From the NCBI GenBank assembly GCA_000499405.2, contig HG738137.1, positions 4,712,001 to 4,776,000 on the forward strand: a stretch of DNA of 64,000 nt, in the 5' to 3' direction. Position 1 is the stretch's first letter. The number at the start of each line of letters is the position of its first letter. The translations under genes were made by a program, and so were the position numbers. Below the pieces are notes generated by a model, which made no database searches, had not been told where the DNA came from, and was given only the letters and a program-made list of their open reading frames with translations. Of this stretch, positions 10,082-27,600 are shown in pieces. The DNA is from Onchocerca volvulus (taxonomy: Eukaryota; Nematoda; Chromadorea; Rhabditida; Onchocercidae).

Positions 10082-12060
10082 CTAGTCTATGGAGGCCAAC
10101 CACGCTTCGCGTGTCCGGCTCCAACTAATCTATATAAGTAAAAATGTCAATGTTTGTTTGTTCAAAAATCTTAAATCTCCGGAACTTCTTAAACACGCGT
10201 CTTATCTATATTAATTCAAGATCTTAGACATCGGAAACTCCTTACCTATCGCTTTAAAATTTTAATACAACATTGCATTCGAATACGCGGATGTTTTTAT
10301 ACATGCGTTGCTATAGCTCAGTCTGGTTAAGTGAAAAAAAAAAGAAAAGAGAAAGCGCATGTTTCTAGCGTTTGGGAAAAAAAATTGATGTTTTGTAATT
10401 TGACTACAAATCAAATTTTGGTTGAATTGGAGAATGATTCTTGCTGTCGTGATTAAGTTAGGTCAGTAATAAGTGTGAAGAGTTTTTTTGTGTCTTGTGT
10501 GACAGACATGAATGTTGTCGAGAAATATTTTATTGATTGATGAAGAATGTTTCTTCGTAACAAACAATTATCAGAGAACAACCTGACAAATTAATCACGG
10601 GATTATTCTTTCTTTTGCCAATAATAGAAAAGAATACTATTCAAGTGAATTGTAGGGTTGTTGCTACTATTTTGTCACTTTGAACTCGAACTGGAACCCC
10701 TGGAATTCCGAACTGTTGCTGTTGGTGCGTCGATCTTTGTCGTTTATCTGTGAATTGGAGCGTTTTGGCGACAAACTTATTTGTCGTCCCTTTGAAACTA
10801 TGTCGCGCCATTTGATCTTAATATTTCTTGTTTACAATTATTGTCATAGCGTTACTTGACATTTTTCAGTTTTTGTCCACATCTAATATCTTTAATTTCA
10901 CAATACTTGTGGATATACAATATTTTTTGTTGTTCCATTATCTATGTAGATATAGAGATTGTCTGGTCTGCCGACTCTAGTACACGCTTTATATTATTGT
11001 CCATGTGAAAAGCAATCGGTCTGTATAATTCTAACGATTGACTCTGAGCTTTGTTGCTGATGAACGCAAATGCCAATTGAATTGGTAATTGCAATCTCTT
11101 AAACTGAAATGGCATATTCGCTGGAAACATAGGAATGCGAGATATAAGGACATCTTCACTCTTGAAAAGTACTGTCAAAACTGTTGCTCCTAAGACATTA
11201 CTCATTAATTTTTTTACTGCAAGCCGCATGCCTTTGCAAAGTTTTGGCTAACTGATATTTCGCAACATGATGATGACATGCCAATTTTCAGCTGCAGTAC
11301 GGTGGTAGCATTCCTGATAGATCGAGTGAATTCAAAAATTCTATTGGATAATTAATCGTTTCATCTGCTTCCACAATAGTGTCGAAGGACTTATATGCGA
11401 CTGCCTCGCTTTGAATGTTAGACTGTTGCTAAGTTCGTCGACGTCTTTGTTCTTGGCCGGAAAAATAGCTCGTTCACTCAGCCAAAGATTTTTATAATTG
11501 ATTTGAATATTGGAAACACTTCTTTAACTAGTTCTTCTTTTGATGTCACTAAAATTGCAGAAGTTATGAAGCAATGGAATTCGACCTGAGGTCAGATTAA
11601 TCGGCACTTTCCCGTTCCCAATTTCCAGCAATTGATGTGAGAATATCTCAGCTAATCGATCATTTTGCAGCTGAACACGCATATTGTAGTTAATTTTTAC
11701 ATCTTTAGTGTCCCCACGAAGCAGAAATTGATTTGTGACTAAACTTGAACTTGAACTCCTGCTCCATAAAACTTGTGACTAAACTGGCTCAAGCTCCGAA
11801 GTCCTGATCTTTTAAATCCTACAAAAGGGCTCCTCCTCCTCCAGCATATCGCCTCTTGATTAGTTGACCTCACATTTTATTACAGAAAGCAGACGTGGTC
11901 AATAGATTCAATCCACTCACCTACTTTTCCTGTCACAGATGTGACAAATAAAAAAAAGGTAGGTATATCAATATAGAAACAAGCACCTAGTCGAATGCAA
12001 CGTTTCTTGAAATTTCAAAGCAATCGGTGAAGAACATATTTATAAAGATCAAATGAATTA
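10082..12060 (-). mobile_element. Helitron remnant A (internally deleted)
   Basis: The minus-strand 3' end shows a Helitron signature: a short hairpin (cacgc-ttc-gcgtg at 10101-10113) followed by CTAG at 10085-10082 and a T in the flank. Inside, minus-strand frames match the C-terminus of the Helitron PIF1-like helicase: SRIPMFPANMPFQFKRLQLP at about 11138, a frameshifted FLNSLDLSGM near 11330, and MRVQLQNDRLAEIFSH near 11680. The outer part at 11925-12055 matches 51835-51970 of Helitron B, so a large internal piece is missing. Frameshifts and stops show that it no longer codes for anything. Box-A-like sequence near 10315 belongs to the element. Confidence 0.8.
10942..11729 (-). pseudogene. 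Helitron PIF1-like helicase, C-terminal pseudogene
   Basis: Fragments of the superfamily 1 helicase domain of a Helitron transposase. The intact stretch 11229-10942 covers the motif-V/VI region (canonical FKRLQFPxRLAFAxTxNKAQGQ). The upstream blocks are in other frames, so at least two frameshifts separate them. It has no catalytic Walker region and is not functional. Confidence 0.8.
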
Positions 12061-13125
12061 TCAAAAAAGAACAAACGAGGGCAACCGAACTTCAACGCTC
12101 AAGCAAAAGTTCTGCTGGTAAAGATTGAAAAATGAATGGAAAAATCATAACCATTTCTGGTCATTTTGTTCCCTTCTTTACACTGTTCCCCATTTTTTTC
12201 TCTCCAAGCTATTGATAAATCATGCTCAAAATATTGTCATTCTAATATTTCGATTTGTAGTCTTTGGTTGTGTGTTTTCGATAACAAATATTTGATGCAA
12301 GTAAGTAGGAACTTAATTGTTCTTCAACTACTTCAAATAAATACTCAAAGAAACAATTTCATGAAGTTTATTGCTCTAGCTCAAATGGCACAACCGATTT
12401 TTTTTTTAATGCTGTAATTTTAACTGTCAAAACACACTTTATTAATAACACTTGTTTCAACAACACATTTACTCGAATCCAAGTTTTACCAGCAATACGT
12501 CACCTACTAGCAAAATCGTTACAAATCCCTGTTTATGAATTTGAATAAACTCGAATTCATCCAGGAACAAAAAGTGGATCACTTCGTAACATCGGAAAAA
12601 CACGGTCACTTAAGCCGAGTTCCACTATTCATGGGGACAATAGAACTCATGAAGGTGTATCTAAAGTCTACTTGGATTTAATGGAAAATTAGGACATCAT
12701 TTCCCGAAAATTTTATGCCAGCCACTATGACAAGTGTTCATAAACATTGTTTTGTACGACGAAATTGCGAGAATCAAGAAACATTTTTTTTTTAAATTAA
12801 CTATCCATACAGTTCAACGAATGAAATTCATATGCATTTGACGTAAGAAAACATAAAAGGAAAGAAGATCCATGAAGAAAAAATGCTTTTAACAACATGA
12901 TCTTTCATACAAATCTTTCGCTGAGCAAAAAAAATCGAGTATAACATATCTTGAAAAAAAATTAACGATGGGAATCAAGCAGAGGATATTTCCTTTTACT
13001 TGAATAGTCAGAGCCGCCAATTATTCACATGAAATTATCAATATGCATTTTCAAAAGTGACAAGAGGCAAAAGTGCTTTACACATTGTCACACGTAACCT
13101 CGTCATATGAGTTCACTTTTATCAG
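12061..13125. other. Intergenic region, nothing identified
   Basis: About 1.1 kb of AT-rich sequence between Helitron remnant A and the kin-3 stop codon. A plus-strand 83-codon frame at 12166-12417 has hydrophobic, low-information content and no splice or homology support. Part of the region is presumably the kin-3 3' UTR. Confidence 0.5.
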
Positions 13126-16779
<3,654 letters not shown>

Positions 16780-17492
16780 ACTCCTCCCGGGCTGCTCCTC
16801 CTCCGCACTCACATCCATCCAAACCTCATCGAGAGACACAACACGACAACCTCACTTCAACTGCTGACTTGGATACGGTACTTCGCCTTCTTGTTCAAAC
16901 CTTCAACGACAATTGCAGCTCTGAAGTGGTCAAAATCAGTATTATGGTCAAAATCAGTATTAACTTTTGGTGTTCTTCATATTGATGTTGGTGTTTGTGC
17001 TTCAATATATCAGTTAGCGGTATTTGCCTATTTCCGGAAAAGCAAACTTTGAAACTAGAGCAGTAAAATTTAAGGAGTATTATGCAGAATGTCTCAATAA
17101 ATTTTCTGTAATTAACTTCGACTCGTGTATAAATATGTGAATGTATCCGTTTGCGTATTTATCAAAGGAGATGTTGAGGACAGTGAAAAATTGACATTTA
17201 TCAGAGTTTCGTAAATATATTTATTTTCACATCCTTTGCCAGATACCAGTTTTTTCCCTTTTCCGTAATTTGAATGTAATTCCTGTTGAATTGAACTAAA
17301 ACCATGTATTTATTTCGCAGTATGTGTCGCTACTTGTGTATATGTTTTAGAAGCAATGGGAAATATTAGAGAATATAATGTGCGAATATATGAATTGCAA
17401 TTTACTGTTGTTAGTATATCATTCACGATAACATTAGGTACATCAATGTAACATGAGAATTCATAATTAATGATTTAGTTCTAAACAAGCTA
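16780..17492. promoter_or_regulatory. Shared divergent upstream region of kin-3 and NFS1
   Basis: These 713 bp separate the start codons of two divergently transcribed housekeeping genes and must contain both promoters and 5' UTRs. A GC-richer block at about 16780-16870 lies just before the kin-3 ATG (ctcctcccgggctgctcctc). No TATA box or other element can be named with confidence. A plus-strand frame at 16758-16985 overlaps the first kin-3 exon and is taken as spurious. Confidence 0.5.
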
Positions 17493-20242
17493 ATGTTCAC
17501 AGCGATGGTTGTTGTCTCACCGAAATCCGGAGCTACTGCTGTAACCGCCTTAAGACAGTATGCAGTCCGTGCGATGACAATGAAGGCAACGCAAAATTCG
17601 CAACTGAAACCTCTGTATTTGGATGTGCAAGCAACTACACCGATGGTTATTGCCTGTTTCATCTCTTTCATTGAAAATAATAGATTACCAGTTGCAAGAA
17701 ATAATTATATCACTTGCCCCTATAGATCATTTGAGTTTGTCAGTAATTTAATATTAATGTGCTCACTAACTATAAGTTTTAGATTTGTTGCAGAATTTTC
17801 GAACTTTTTTAAATCTAAAATTTTGCTTGAAGGACCCACGAGTAGTAGATGCCATGATACCATATATGGTGAGTGCATATGGTAATCCTCATAGTAAAAC
17901 TCATTTTTATGGATGGGAAGCTGAAGAAGCTGTTGAAAAAGCTCGCTTACAGGTGATAGTTTTAAAAAATTATACTGATATTGATGTTAATAATGGGTAT
18001 TGATGCGTTCCATGTCACTCTTTCGTTAATCTAAATTTCTTTGTTCAGGTAGCGAAATTAATCGGAGCAGATTCACGTGAAATCATTTTCACCTCTGGCG
18101 CTACGGAATCGAATAACATCGCCATTAAAGGAGTAGCCAATTTTTATAAAGAAACAGGGAAGAATCACGTGATCACAGTTCAAACGGTTAGAAGCTGTGT
18201 TTATTTCAATTTATTATCTTGGTTCTATGAGAATCGAATTTCCATCTTCTCTTTTATTTCTTAATCAAATGGTGCAAAAATATTTCCTTTTTGAAACGTA
18301 TTATTTCCATTTAAATTCTTTAGGAGCACAAATGTGTGTTGGATTCTTGTCGTCACTTATCAACCAAAGGCTTCAAAATAACCTATTTACCTGTCCAGAA
18401 AAGTGGATTAATCAATTTGAAGGCAAGCTTTCCCTTTCGTAATCAGAATAAATGATTTAGAAAACAGGATATTTGAATGGCAACTTCCAAAGAGCGGGAA
18501 TAATGTGAGAGAAGTAATCGTGCTTTTTATATTATCATTTAGAATATTGTATTCAAACTTGGAAATCTTAATTTCATATTACAGGAACTAGAAAATGCAA
18601 TCACAGATAAAACCATCCTTGTATCTGTAATGGTTCTGAATAATGAAATTGGTGTCATACAGCCTACCAAAGAAATTGGTTATTTTTATCATTATTCATC
18701 CAAGGCAGAGAATTGATACTGTTTTATGCGTAATTTTAGACGCATTAGTTTAATTAGGCATTATTATCTACATATTCTACTACGTAAGAAGCCTCGATTT
18801 TGAGAAAATATGTTTAAGAACTATTTGTTCTGGTCAATAGCAAGGATGCATAGTTAGATTTCATCTTTCATCTTTTAATTACTTACAGGGAAACTATGTC
18901 GGGAAAAAAAAGTGTTTTTCCACTGCGATGCAGCGCAAGCTGTTGGCAAAATATCGATTGATGTTAACGATATGAATATTGATTTAATGTCTATTAGCGG
19001 TCATAAAATCTACGGGCCAAAAGGTGAATGATTATCAAAGTTAAGATTCGGGATTCATTGTAAAAAAAATGTAGTTTTTTTTATACTGTTGTTTTCTCGA
19101 CAACAGTCATTTAGTTCCTGTTAATTAAAATTACATGACTGCCACTGTGATTATTTTTAAAAATGAGGTGGAAATCTATGAAGTCTCATGATTATTGAAA
19201 AAGAATATATTCATAATTAAACTGAATATAATTAAAAATGTTTTTAAGGCATTGGAGCAATTTATGTTCGTCGGAGGCCTCGTGTTCGTTTGGAACCGCA
19301 AATGTCAGGAGGTGGGCAGGAGAGGGGTATGCGATCAGGAACTCTGCCAACACCGCTTATTGTTGGCTTTGGCAAAGTTCTTTTTATTTATTTTTCTTCG
19401 CTTTTGGAAGTCCAATTTATTTGCTAAATAAAAAGTAATTTCCTTTTTCAATTCAGGCTTGTGCTATCGCAGCAGAAGAAATGGAAATGGATAAAAAACA
19501 TATCGAACGTTTATCGAAGCGATTACTGGATCGTATAAATTCTAAGTTGAGTCATGTTGTGCGAAATGGTGATCCAGAACGGACTTATCAGGGTTGATTT
19601 TTATGATTATCTTTACTATTCAAGAGCACTTTTTTGACTAGGTTTAAAAACTAAGATTGTAGCGATAAAAATTTTTTGTCGTGGTGGTCTTAAATGAGCA
19701 TCTGAGTAATCATTTGAGTAATCTGTCTATGAACCAGTTCCAATTCTGTAATTATAAACGTAATTATATCAGTTATATAGATAGATATTTCATATTTTTT
19801 CAGGCTGTCTGAATCTTTCATTTTCTTGCGTTGAAGGTGAAAGTTTGCTGATGGGCTTAAAAAATGTGGCATTGTCATCAGGTAGTGCATGTACCAGTGC
19901 ATCACTTGAACCTTCTTATGTTCTTCGGGCTATAGGAGCTGAAGAAGATTTGGCTCATTCTAGCATTAGATTCGGGATTGGAAGGTTTACCACCGAAGAG
20001 GTTATTTTCAATATGAAACAATTTTATATAGTGTCTGACTTTTTTTTTCTCTTTTAACTGTAGAAATTTATTTTTCTTACTTTCTCTTGCCTATTCGTTT
20101 CTTCAGTCGTAATTTCCAGGAAATTGATTATACTGCCGATCTTTGTATTAAAGAAGTAGAACGATTAAGGGAAATGAGTCCATTATGGGAAATGATCCAG
20201 GAAGGCACTGATTTGAAGAGTATAGAATGGAGCCAACACTAA
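17493..20242 (+). CDS. NFS1: Cysteine desulfurase NFS1, mitochondrial
   Basis: Complete PLP-dependent cysteine desulfurase of 440 residues in ten exons: 17493-17645, 17833-17952, 18049-18186, 18324-18422, 18585-18678, 18889-19023, 19249-19376, 19457-19592, 19804-20000 and 20120-20242. It removes sulfur from cysteine for Fe-S cluster assembly on ISCU in the mitochondrion. The start [17 protein letters not shown] with later Arg residues looks like a mitochondrial presequence. Visible: [38 protein letters not shown], the PLP Lys241 in [22 protein letters not shown], the active-site Cys364 in [15 protein letters not shown], and the family's C-terminus MSPLWEM. Everything expected is present, so it should be active. 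The intron after exon 4 starts with GCAAGC (18423-18428), a GC-AG intron. Confidence 0.97.
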
Positions 20243-21672
20243 TTAGTGATCTCATTTGTTTACATCGTTCAAAATACGGTTAATATTTCACCGGTTTCCA
20301 AAAATATTTTATTGAATTAACGTCATTGTTTGGATATATAAAATCAATGAATTGATTATTACTGAGCGATTCTTTCGATACCTCATCATGCGCTGCAGTT
20401 TATTCTGTTAGTGATTTTGTGATTGTTGAAATACTACATACTTTTGCTTTGAAGTAAAGTAATTGTGCATGCTGATCATAGATTACGAAGTAAGGAATAT
20501 TGGATTGAATTAGTTTTCGACATTTTTCATTATAAGTGAAAAACAACTGCAATTCCTACTTTTTTCTGGGAGATTTCTCGAATAATACTAGTTGATAACA
20601 CAAAGATTTATTAAGATCATCTTGCCAATCATCGAAACACAGCTGGAAAGATGAAACTCTTTTTAAGTCTACGACAGTGAACAAAATGTGAAATAATTCT
20701 GATTAATGCGTGATTTGATGCATTATCTTAAAATCTTCATTCATAACAGTTCATTTTAAGAACTCTTCATTTTCAATTTTACGTGAAGATACAAAACAAA
20801 TATAATTCATACATATATTATCAAGTCGTATAATCATAGAATGAATTTCTGGAGTGAAGATATGGAATGAATTAAAAAAGGTGATAAAATATTTATTATA
20901 TTAGAAAAGAACTGTCCGTTATATGCCAAACCGTGCGAATTAATGTCACCAGTTTTAAATGTCATAAAACGATTAATACAATTTGCTGGAATAATAATAA
21001 TTCAAAATTTACATGAATATACATATCTTGGACTAAATCACAGTTCATGAGTATAGCAGAAAAAAAGTTATTATATTGACTTTTTTAGCCAGTGTTTAGA
21101 ATTGGTGCTTAAAAATAAACAATGTGTAGATAATAAATCCCTAAAAACCTTATTATTTTGAAAGACTTGGTTAAATCCATTTATAACAAATGATAAAATG
21201 GATAAAAATGAATTTAGTGACTATTACAAAAATAGAACATAAAAATACAAAGAGAGCAATCGAAACGTTATGATGTGATTACAAAATTGGCATTCCATTT
21301 TCCAAAATTGGCAAACAGAAATACCGGTGACTGACTGAATGAATAGTCGGATCACAGAAATAAATAATATAAAATAACCGGGATTTCAAACAGTCAACAA
21401 CAATTACTATGAATAAGGAAGAATCGACATGATATACCATGTCGTTACGTTTCAGTATCATAAATATATTGAAAGTACAGTAAAGTGCATCAGCAGTGTA
21501 CCAGTAAGTAGTGAGGAACAGATAAAGCCGGCCTAAGCGGCAGATAACTTTATCCGAATAAATTGCGTTATTTGATTGACGAAATTACCTTCATTGGTGG
21601 CAGATCTAAGATAAAATCACCGATGAAATCATTTAAAAAAAATTGAGCTTTCGAATTTTTCTTCAACTAATA
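20243..21672. other. Convergent 3' flank of NFS1 and the TULP4-type gene
   Basis: About 1.4 kb of AT-rich sequence between two convergent stop codons. It should hold two 3' UTRs. I saw no coding homology, structured RNA or repeat; the 60-codon minus-strand frame at 21279-21461 has no support. Confidence 0.5.
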
Positions 21673-24600
21673 TTATTTCAAGCGCTGAGTAATGGATGCG
21701 AGTGCAACAGCAAATGCTTGCACAGCAGTGAATGGTGAACGGAAATCAAGTGTATAAGCGCCATTTTCTATACGTCCAAATTGCATTACTTGCTGATTAT
21801 CATATTCGATTTGAAAATTCTTCGCTGATTCTTGAGTTACTCGACCACCAAAATCTAGCTAAAACAAAATAATCTCCATATGAAGTGGAACTCGACTGTT
21901 TACATATTCTCCAGTAATCCATTTATGTTGATTGAGATAAGAACAAAAGGAAGTTTATAACACGAGAAGACTAGTGAAGCTTTATCTTAGGATAATTCCT
22001 GATGAGCTCCACTTCATTAAGATTAACCAAAAATCCATTAAGACTTGCTCAATCAGAAAAACATGCAGATCATAATGTTACTGTTAGAACTGCGATTATT
22101 TACTGGATCACATTTGAGATGTTAATCGAATGACTATCAAAATAGTTAATCTTAGTAACGAAAAATATTGTTAAACAAATAAGGAAGTGACAAACGAGCA
22201 ATCAAACTGAAATTAGAAATGGTAAGATTTCAATAAAATCAAACTGTGAAGTCGAGCCAAAACTAAAATAGTTGGGCTATAATTTTCTGACTATAACCAT
22301 CATCCTATTAAATTTCATATCACAACGTCCGAACGAAAAGAACTGACTGTATAATGTGGAATAGTCTTCAAGTTTCATTAGTATGAAACCAAAATTATGT
22401 CATGCATAAGATAAATGAATTCAAACGGACAAACTACAGCGAAACGAACAGAAACAATAATTCTAAAATGATCATCAGGCAATGACTTGAATACAAGACA
22501 AGAGGCTGCATGACTATATTATAAATAGTTAAAAGAATTCAGTTGGTGTAAAATACTCTAGGGGATTAATAATACTATGAGAACCATACTTATCTAATCT
22601 ATCAACTCATTAGATTTCATATTTTTTCATTAGAGCAGAACATGTGCCTACCTGATACACTTGGCTAGCTTCATTCCAGAAAGGAGCTTTATTATTCATA
22701 GTAAGGAAAGAAACAGTTTCATCATTTAATGCTGGCTGTTCACCAAGCACTGCTTTGATATGCTGAATTCTTTCTTGCAAATCACCGCAAACTTCATCGA
22801 GTAATTCGTCACCTAAAATTAATACGGTTTTTATGTATATAAAACAAAAACTATTCAAAGTTATTTTCAACGCACAGTGAAAAAAAAAACGATTTTGATA
22901 TATATTTATCTTGATCATAGTAAAAAGCAAAAAAGACAACGATGTTAAGCTAATAACTGAAAATAAAAAAACGTAGTTTACCATAACTAATTTTCTTTTC
23001 GATTTGTGAAACCTTCTTCGAAATATCCTTCAGCTGAGATCTCAAAGAGGATACTGTTGCATGACTTTCTTTTATCGAATCCTAAACTTAAAAATTGTTC
23101 AAAAAACCTAATTTCATAAGTTTATTTGTTTGGTAATAATGATCAATAAAATTACTTATTGATTCCCCCCATATCCGAAAATTTTCTATGAAATGAAAAT
23201 ATTATAATGCACAGAACTGATGGTTCATACACAAACTAGAATGTTCTTCTGAAATCATAATTTCATTTAATTATATGATACTTACATTCATACAGCGATA
23301 TGATAAAGATTGTGGATTCATTGGATTTGAGCTTTCGTCATTACTTAATTGTCCCACTGTACAGCGTGTAGTTAGGTCATTCGCTAACTTTGCCAGCTTA
23401 TCCAGTACTGATGTTATATCACTTAACTGCCTCATCCCTAAAGCTACAAACATTTATTTCGAAATATTCAAAACATTAGAACTATGCAATTTGTTCAGGA
23501 ATCACTGAAAAAGTATCGTCCGTAAGTACACTACTTCAAGTATTAACGTTTCTTGCGAAAAGTCTATAAAAATAAACATAATGAATACTAGCAAAAAGTA
23601 AATTGTAATAAATTACCTTTGCGAGAGGTTTCGGTAGCTTTGAGGGAATCGATGAGTGGAGTACGTTCAATAGTATCATGCATAATAACAGCATCATCCT
23701 CATCAATATACTAAAAAGCAGCTTTGAAATATAATCAATATGACTTCAAGAAAAAAAAAAATGAATCAAACACTAATAAGACACTTCTGTACATTAAGGT
23801 TTGCATTTAAATGATCAATTTGTATAACGTCTTCAAAGAAAATAACACTGATATCTGATGAAAAAAGCGAAGATTACAATAATATAGATTTTGATAAAAT
23901 ATTTGCAATGCATATTTCAATGGAAAGAATTTTGCTCTTACTGATACTTCAGAAACATATCTGTCTGTTGATTAGAATACCAAACTGTATGGAAATCATA
24001 AGAAACATCAGTGATAATTACCTCAATATCATCGAATTGTTGAGACCACTGATTACTAGATGTTGAAGGCCCAATGTACGTGAGTTCACTACGCTGCGTT
24101 TTTATACTTGAACCAACTACGCATACTTCCTTGGGAAGAGTTGTTGCTCTTGTTGATACTTTGGAGACATATCTTATTACATTGGTGGTACCACCGAAAG
24201 AATCTAATTTCTGCGATGATTTTTCAAGATCACTAGCAAAACACTTCATTCTTGCAATATGCTTTTCCACTGCCGCTTTCAAATCACTGAATTCTGATAA
24301 GACACTCTACAATTAATCAAACATGAATGATTAGAAAATTGTTTACATTCTGAAGGAATTTTCTGCTTTATATAACCATCACAATATATTTTATTATTTT
24401 ATATCGGAATAACCATATCTTTAATTCTTGCGGAAGAATTTGGAAAGGTCTTTCCTTTCAACCATTAATAATCGATATTTTTTGCAACAAATAATATGAA
24501 TGTCACTGTTTAACAAATCAATCGAGCCCAACAAAAAATTATTATTAGAATTAAACGTACTTGGAAAAGAAGTTTTTCTTCAGATGATAGTGGTTCCTCA

Positions 24601-27600
24601 GCTGTCTCATCAATCAGTGGTTCTACGTCAACTGCCGCACTATGCCTTCTGACCAAATTTTCTCTCAAATAAGACTTATAAAATTCATGAAGACTGCAAA
24701 AATACCAATTATTTCATTACAACTTATAGATGTTTTTCATATTCCCACCACTTTACTACATACAACAAAAATCCAAACATATAAAAAGAAAATTTTAAAT
24801 ATAAATACATACCGATCACATGGAGCAACAGCCACATTGCGAACACTGTTTTCATTTGAAAAGTCATTGTTGTTACTTAACTGTGCTCCATTTCTTGAGT
24901 AGCGATATGCTGCATAATGAGCACTTACTAGAGGATTGCCAATTCTTTTGGTCAAGTCAGCCAACTGTACGGTCATTTGACGAGGTTGCAAGTGAAGAAG
25001 TGAAGTCTTGTAAACAACCTGAAATTAAGGCTTTCTGTATCAGACTGGATTTCTTTTGGTTTTGATTCTTCTCTTTCGGCCTCTGATTCTCCAGTTTATG
25101 AAATCCTGATGAAATCCTTATCTGATAAATTTATTGATTGGAAATTGCTTGAAAATAAACAAACTTGAGCAAGGAAAGTTGGAAGATTAGTTGTGACGGA
25201 TAACATTTTGAAACGAGTGCACCATACATTGGAAGTGATCTGAAAAAAAAAATACTATTAATACATAATTTGAATCACATTTCTGCATTCATGGATTTTT
25301 CATGACAAATGCATCTACCTGGACTAATTTATCATTACTTTTGCCAACAGGATAGTTAACATAGCGGTTCATAAGAGCTCTTAATTGGCGTTTACTTCTC
25401 CTCCAAACAGAATTCCGCTGTGTAGATGGCCGAGCAAATGCGCCAACATCTTCTATAAATAAACAAATATATGCAATCATAGATGCATACCACTTCATAT
25501 TTATGGATAAATATTTGTTTAAACTTCCAACAAGATCTCATAAATTAATTTTAAAATTAGTTATCAATTTGAATGGAAACAAATAGTGCGTGACTTTGGT
25601 GCATGTCATAGTTTAAATTAATGTTCAAATGAGAAAAGAAATTCTAGAGCACTCACCAACTTGAGCAGAGCTCCCACTATCCGATTTTATCAATGTTAAT
25701 TTCGGATTGTAAAGAGAAATCTGGAATTGAGGAATGATTCTATTCGTTTGCTTGCCAAGCAGAACAGGAATGAGGCCGGCCATGTGCTCCATGCATAAAA
25801 CATACGTATGAACTTTACTTGGTACAGGACGTATTGTACAATACCATCGCCAATTGGAGGGCTCACAAACCTTCATCAGCATATCATTTTGTGATGGAAC
25901 ACGACACTGCAAAAATTATAAACTTTACCTATATATATATATATATATATGAAGATAGTAAGAAATTCTAAATTTCTACCATTTTAATTTATAAAGTTCC
26001 TCCGAAATTTCTTAAAATTTAAGCGAATTTTCTCCAAAAGTTTCTCCGAAATTCCTTAGAATTTAAGCGAAAAAAAAAATTTTTTTTCTGAAAAAAGAAT
26101 TCAAAAGAGACTGCAAGAAACTAACAAAAAAACGAGCATCAATTTAAAGAGTATGCATCTGAAATCAAAACGTAACGACCAACTCTTATTACGTGATGAT
26201 CCAGCGCACGAATAGCATTTCGCTCGCGTGGAGGTAATGGAAGTACATCAACATTCCGTGCGGATGCACCTAACAGTTGCCATAAGTTGTAAGTAACCAA
26301 ATTGAATAATGACGGCACATCATGCAGAATCCGTCCAACAGCCAACCGATTACCTAATCAGAAGTCCAATACAGCAGAAGACAAAAAATCAAATTACTTT
26401 GCAAGCAAAAAAGTTCGCAAGAGACTATAATGTTTCCGTCCTTCCTGAAATATTTTGCCGTCCTTCCCAAATATTTCATCTTCAGTGTGTTTACTTTGTT
26501 CCACAATTAACAATTCCTCACGATTTCCAGAATCAGTAAATTGACAGCAGAACAAAGGTAAATTGAAAAAGCATATTACCATTTCATCCAGAAACTTCAC
26601 AGTTGTAAAAACTTCCAAATTTGAAAATATTCAAACCTGATGTAGCAATAATGAAACGATCATCATGAACCCACGTAAATGCAATGAGACCAGTAGCCGA
26701 AGGCTGCGAAACTCGGCTATCACAAATAACGTTTCCTTGGTATGTCATAATAAAGAAATGATTTTCTTTACATACAGCTGCTAACAGTGTACCATTCGCA
26801 TTCCACTGAATGCTTAAGACAGTCTCATTACATTGCCATTTTGCATTATCAATCTGAATATACATACAAATTACAAACAAATTTCAATTTACAAATTCTG
26901 GAACTGCGTCTTTCTCGATCTTAACTACATTAGTAAAATTTATTTTAACTTAAAATTCCAAACCAATAAATAGTAAAAGTTCCTTTACTTCTAAAAAAGT
27001 GATCCGGCAATGACTGCCAAATTAAATTTGCCTTGCTTTATTCACAATGTAAGTTTAAATAGTGATCAATCGATCTCATCAATGATTTTAGTAACACGAA
27101 TGTTAATGTAGAGAAAATTAATTAAATCCACAAATAAAACCTGTCGATCTACCAGTTTTCAAATGTAATTTACTCGTGTTATTTCGAAACATATTGAATC
27201 GAGATAAAAATAATGCATTCTCTATAAAAACAAACCTCATCATAAGAATTCAAGAAATTAAGAAGACCCGTTATAGAACAGATGGCTAATGTCCATCTAT
27301 CATTTCTACGTCGTGAAGATGCTGCTAAAAACCGAACACTGCCATTTATATACATCTTTCTTTCTGTAATTGTCGCACCTAGAAGTAGCAAAATCAAATA
27401 AATTCATGTAAGTAGAAGGCAAAAACAAACGCTCTGTTTCAATCATATCATTTTCTGGCAAGAAATTATATACTACTGAATGAAAATCCCTCCTTTACCC
27501 TGGACTATCTATCTTCATTTGAATTATCATGAATGTTCAGGTTTTAATGCTCTATGTAACAAATAACATGTGCAATTTAAAATTATAAAAGCAAATTTTT

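Noticed and set aside
10305..10330. tRNA box-A-like sequence (tagctcagtctggttaag)
   Set aside because: No clover-leaf or B box follows, and the same sequence recurs at the matching place in Helitron B (about 48550), so it belongs to the transposon.
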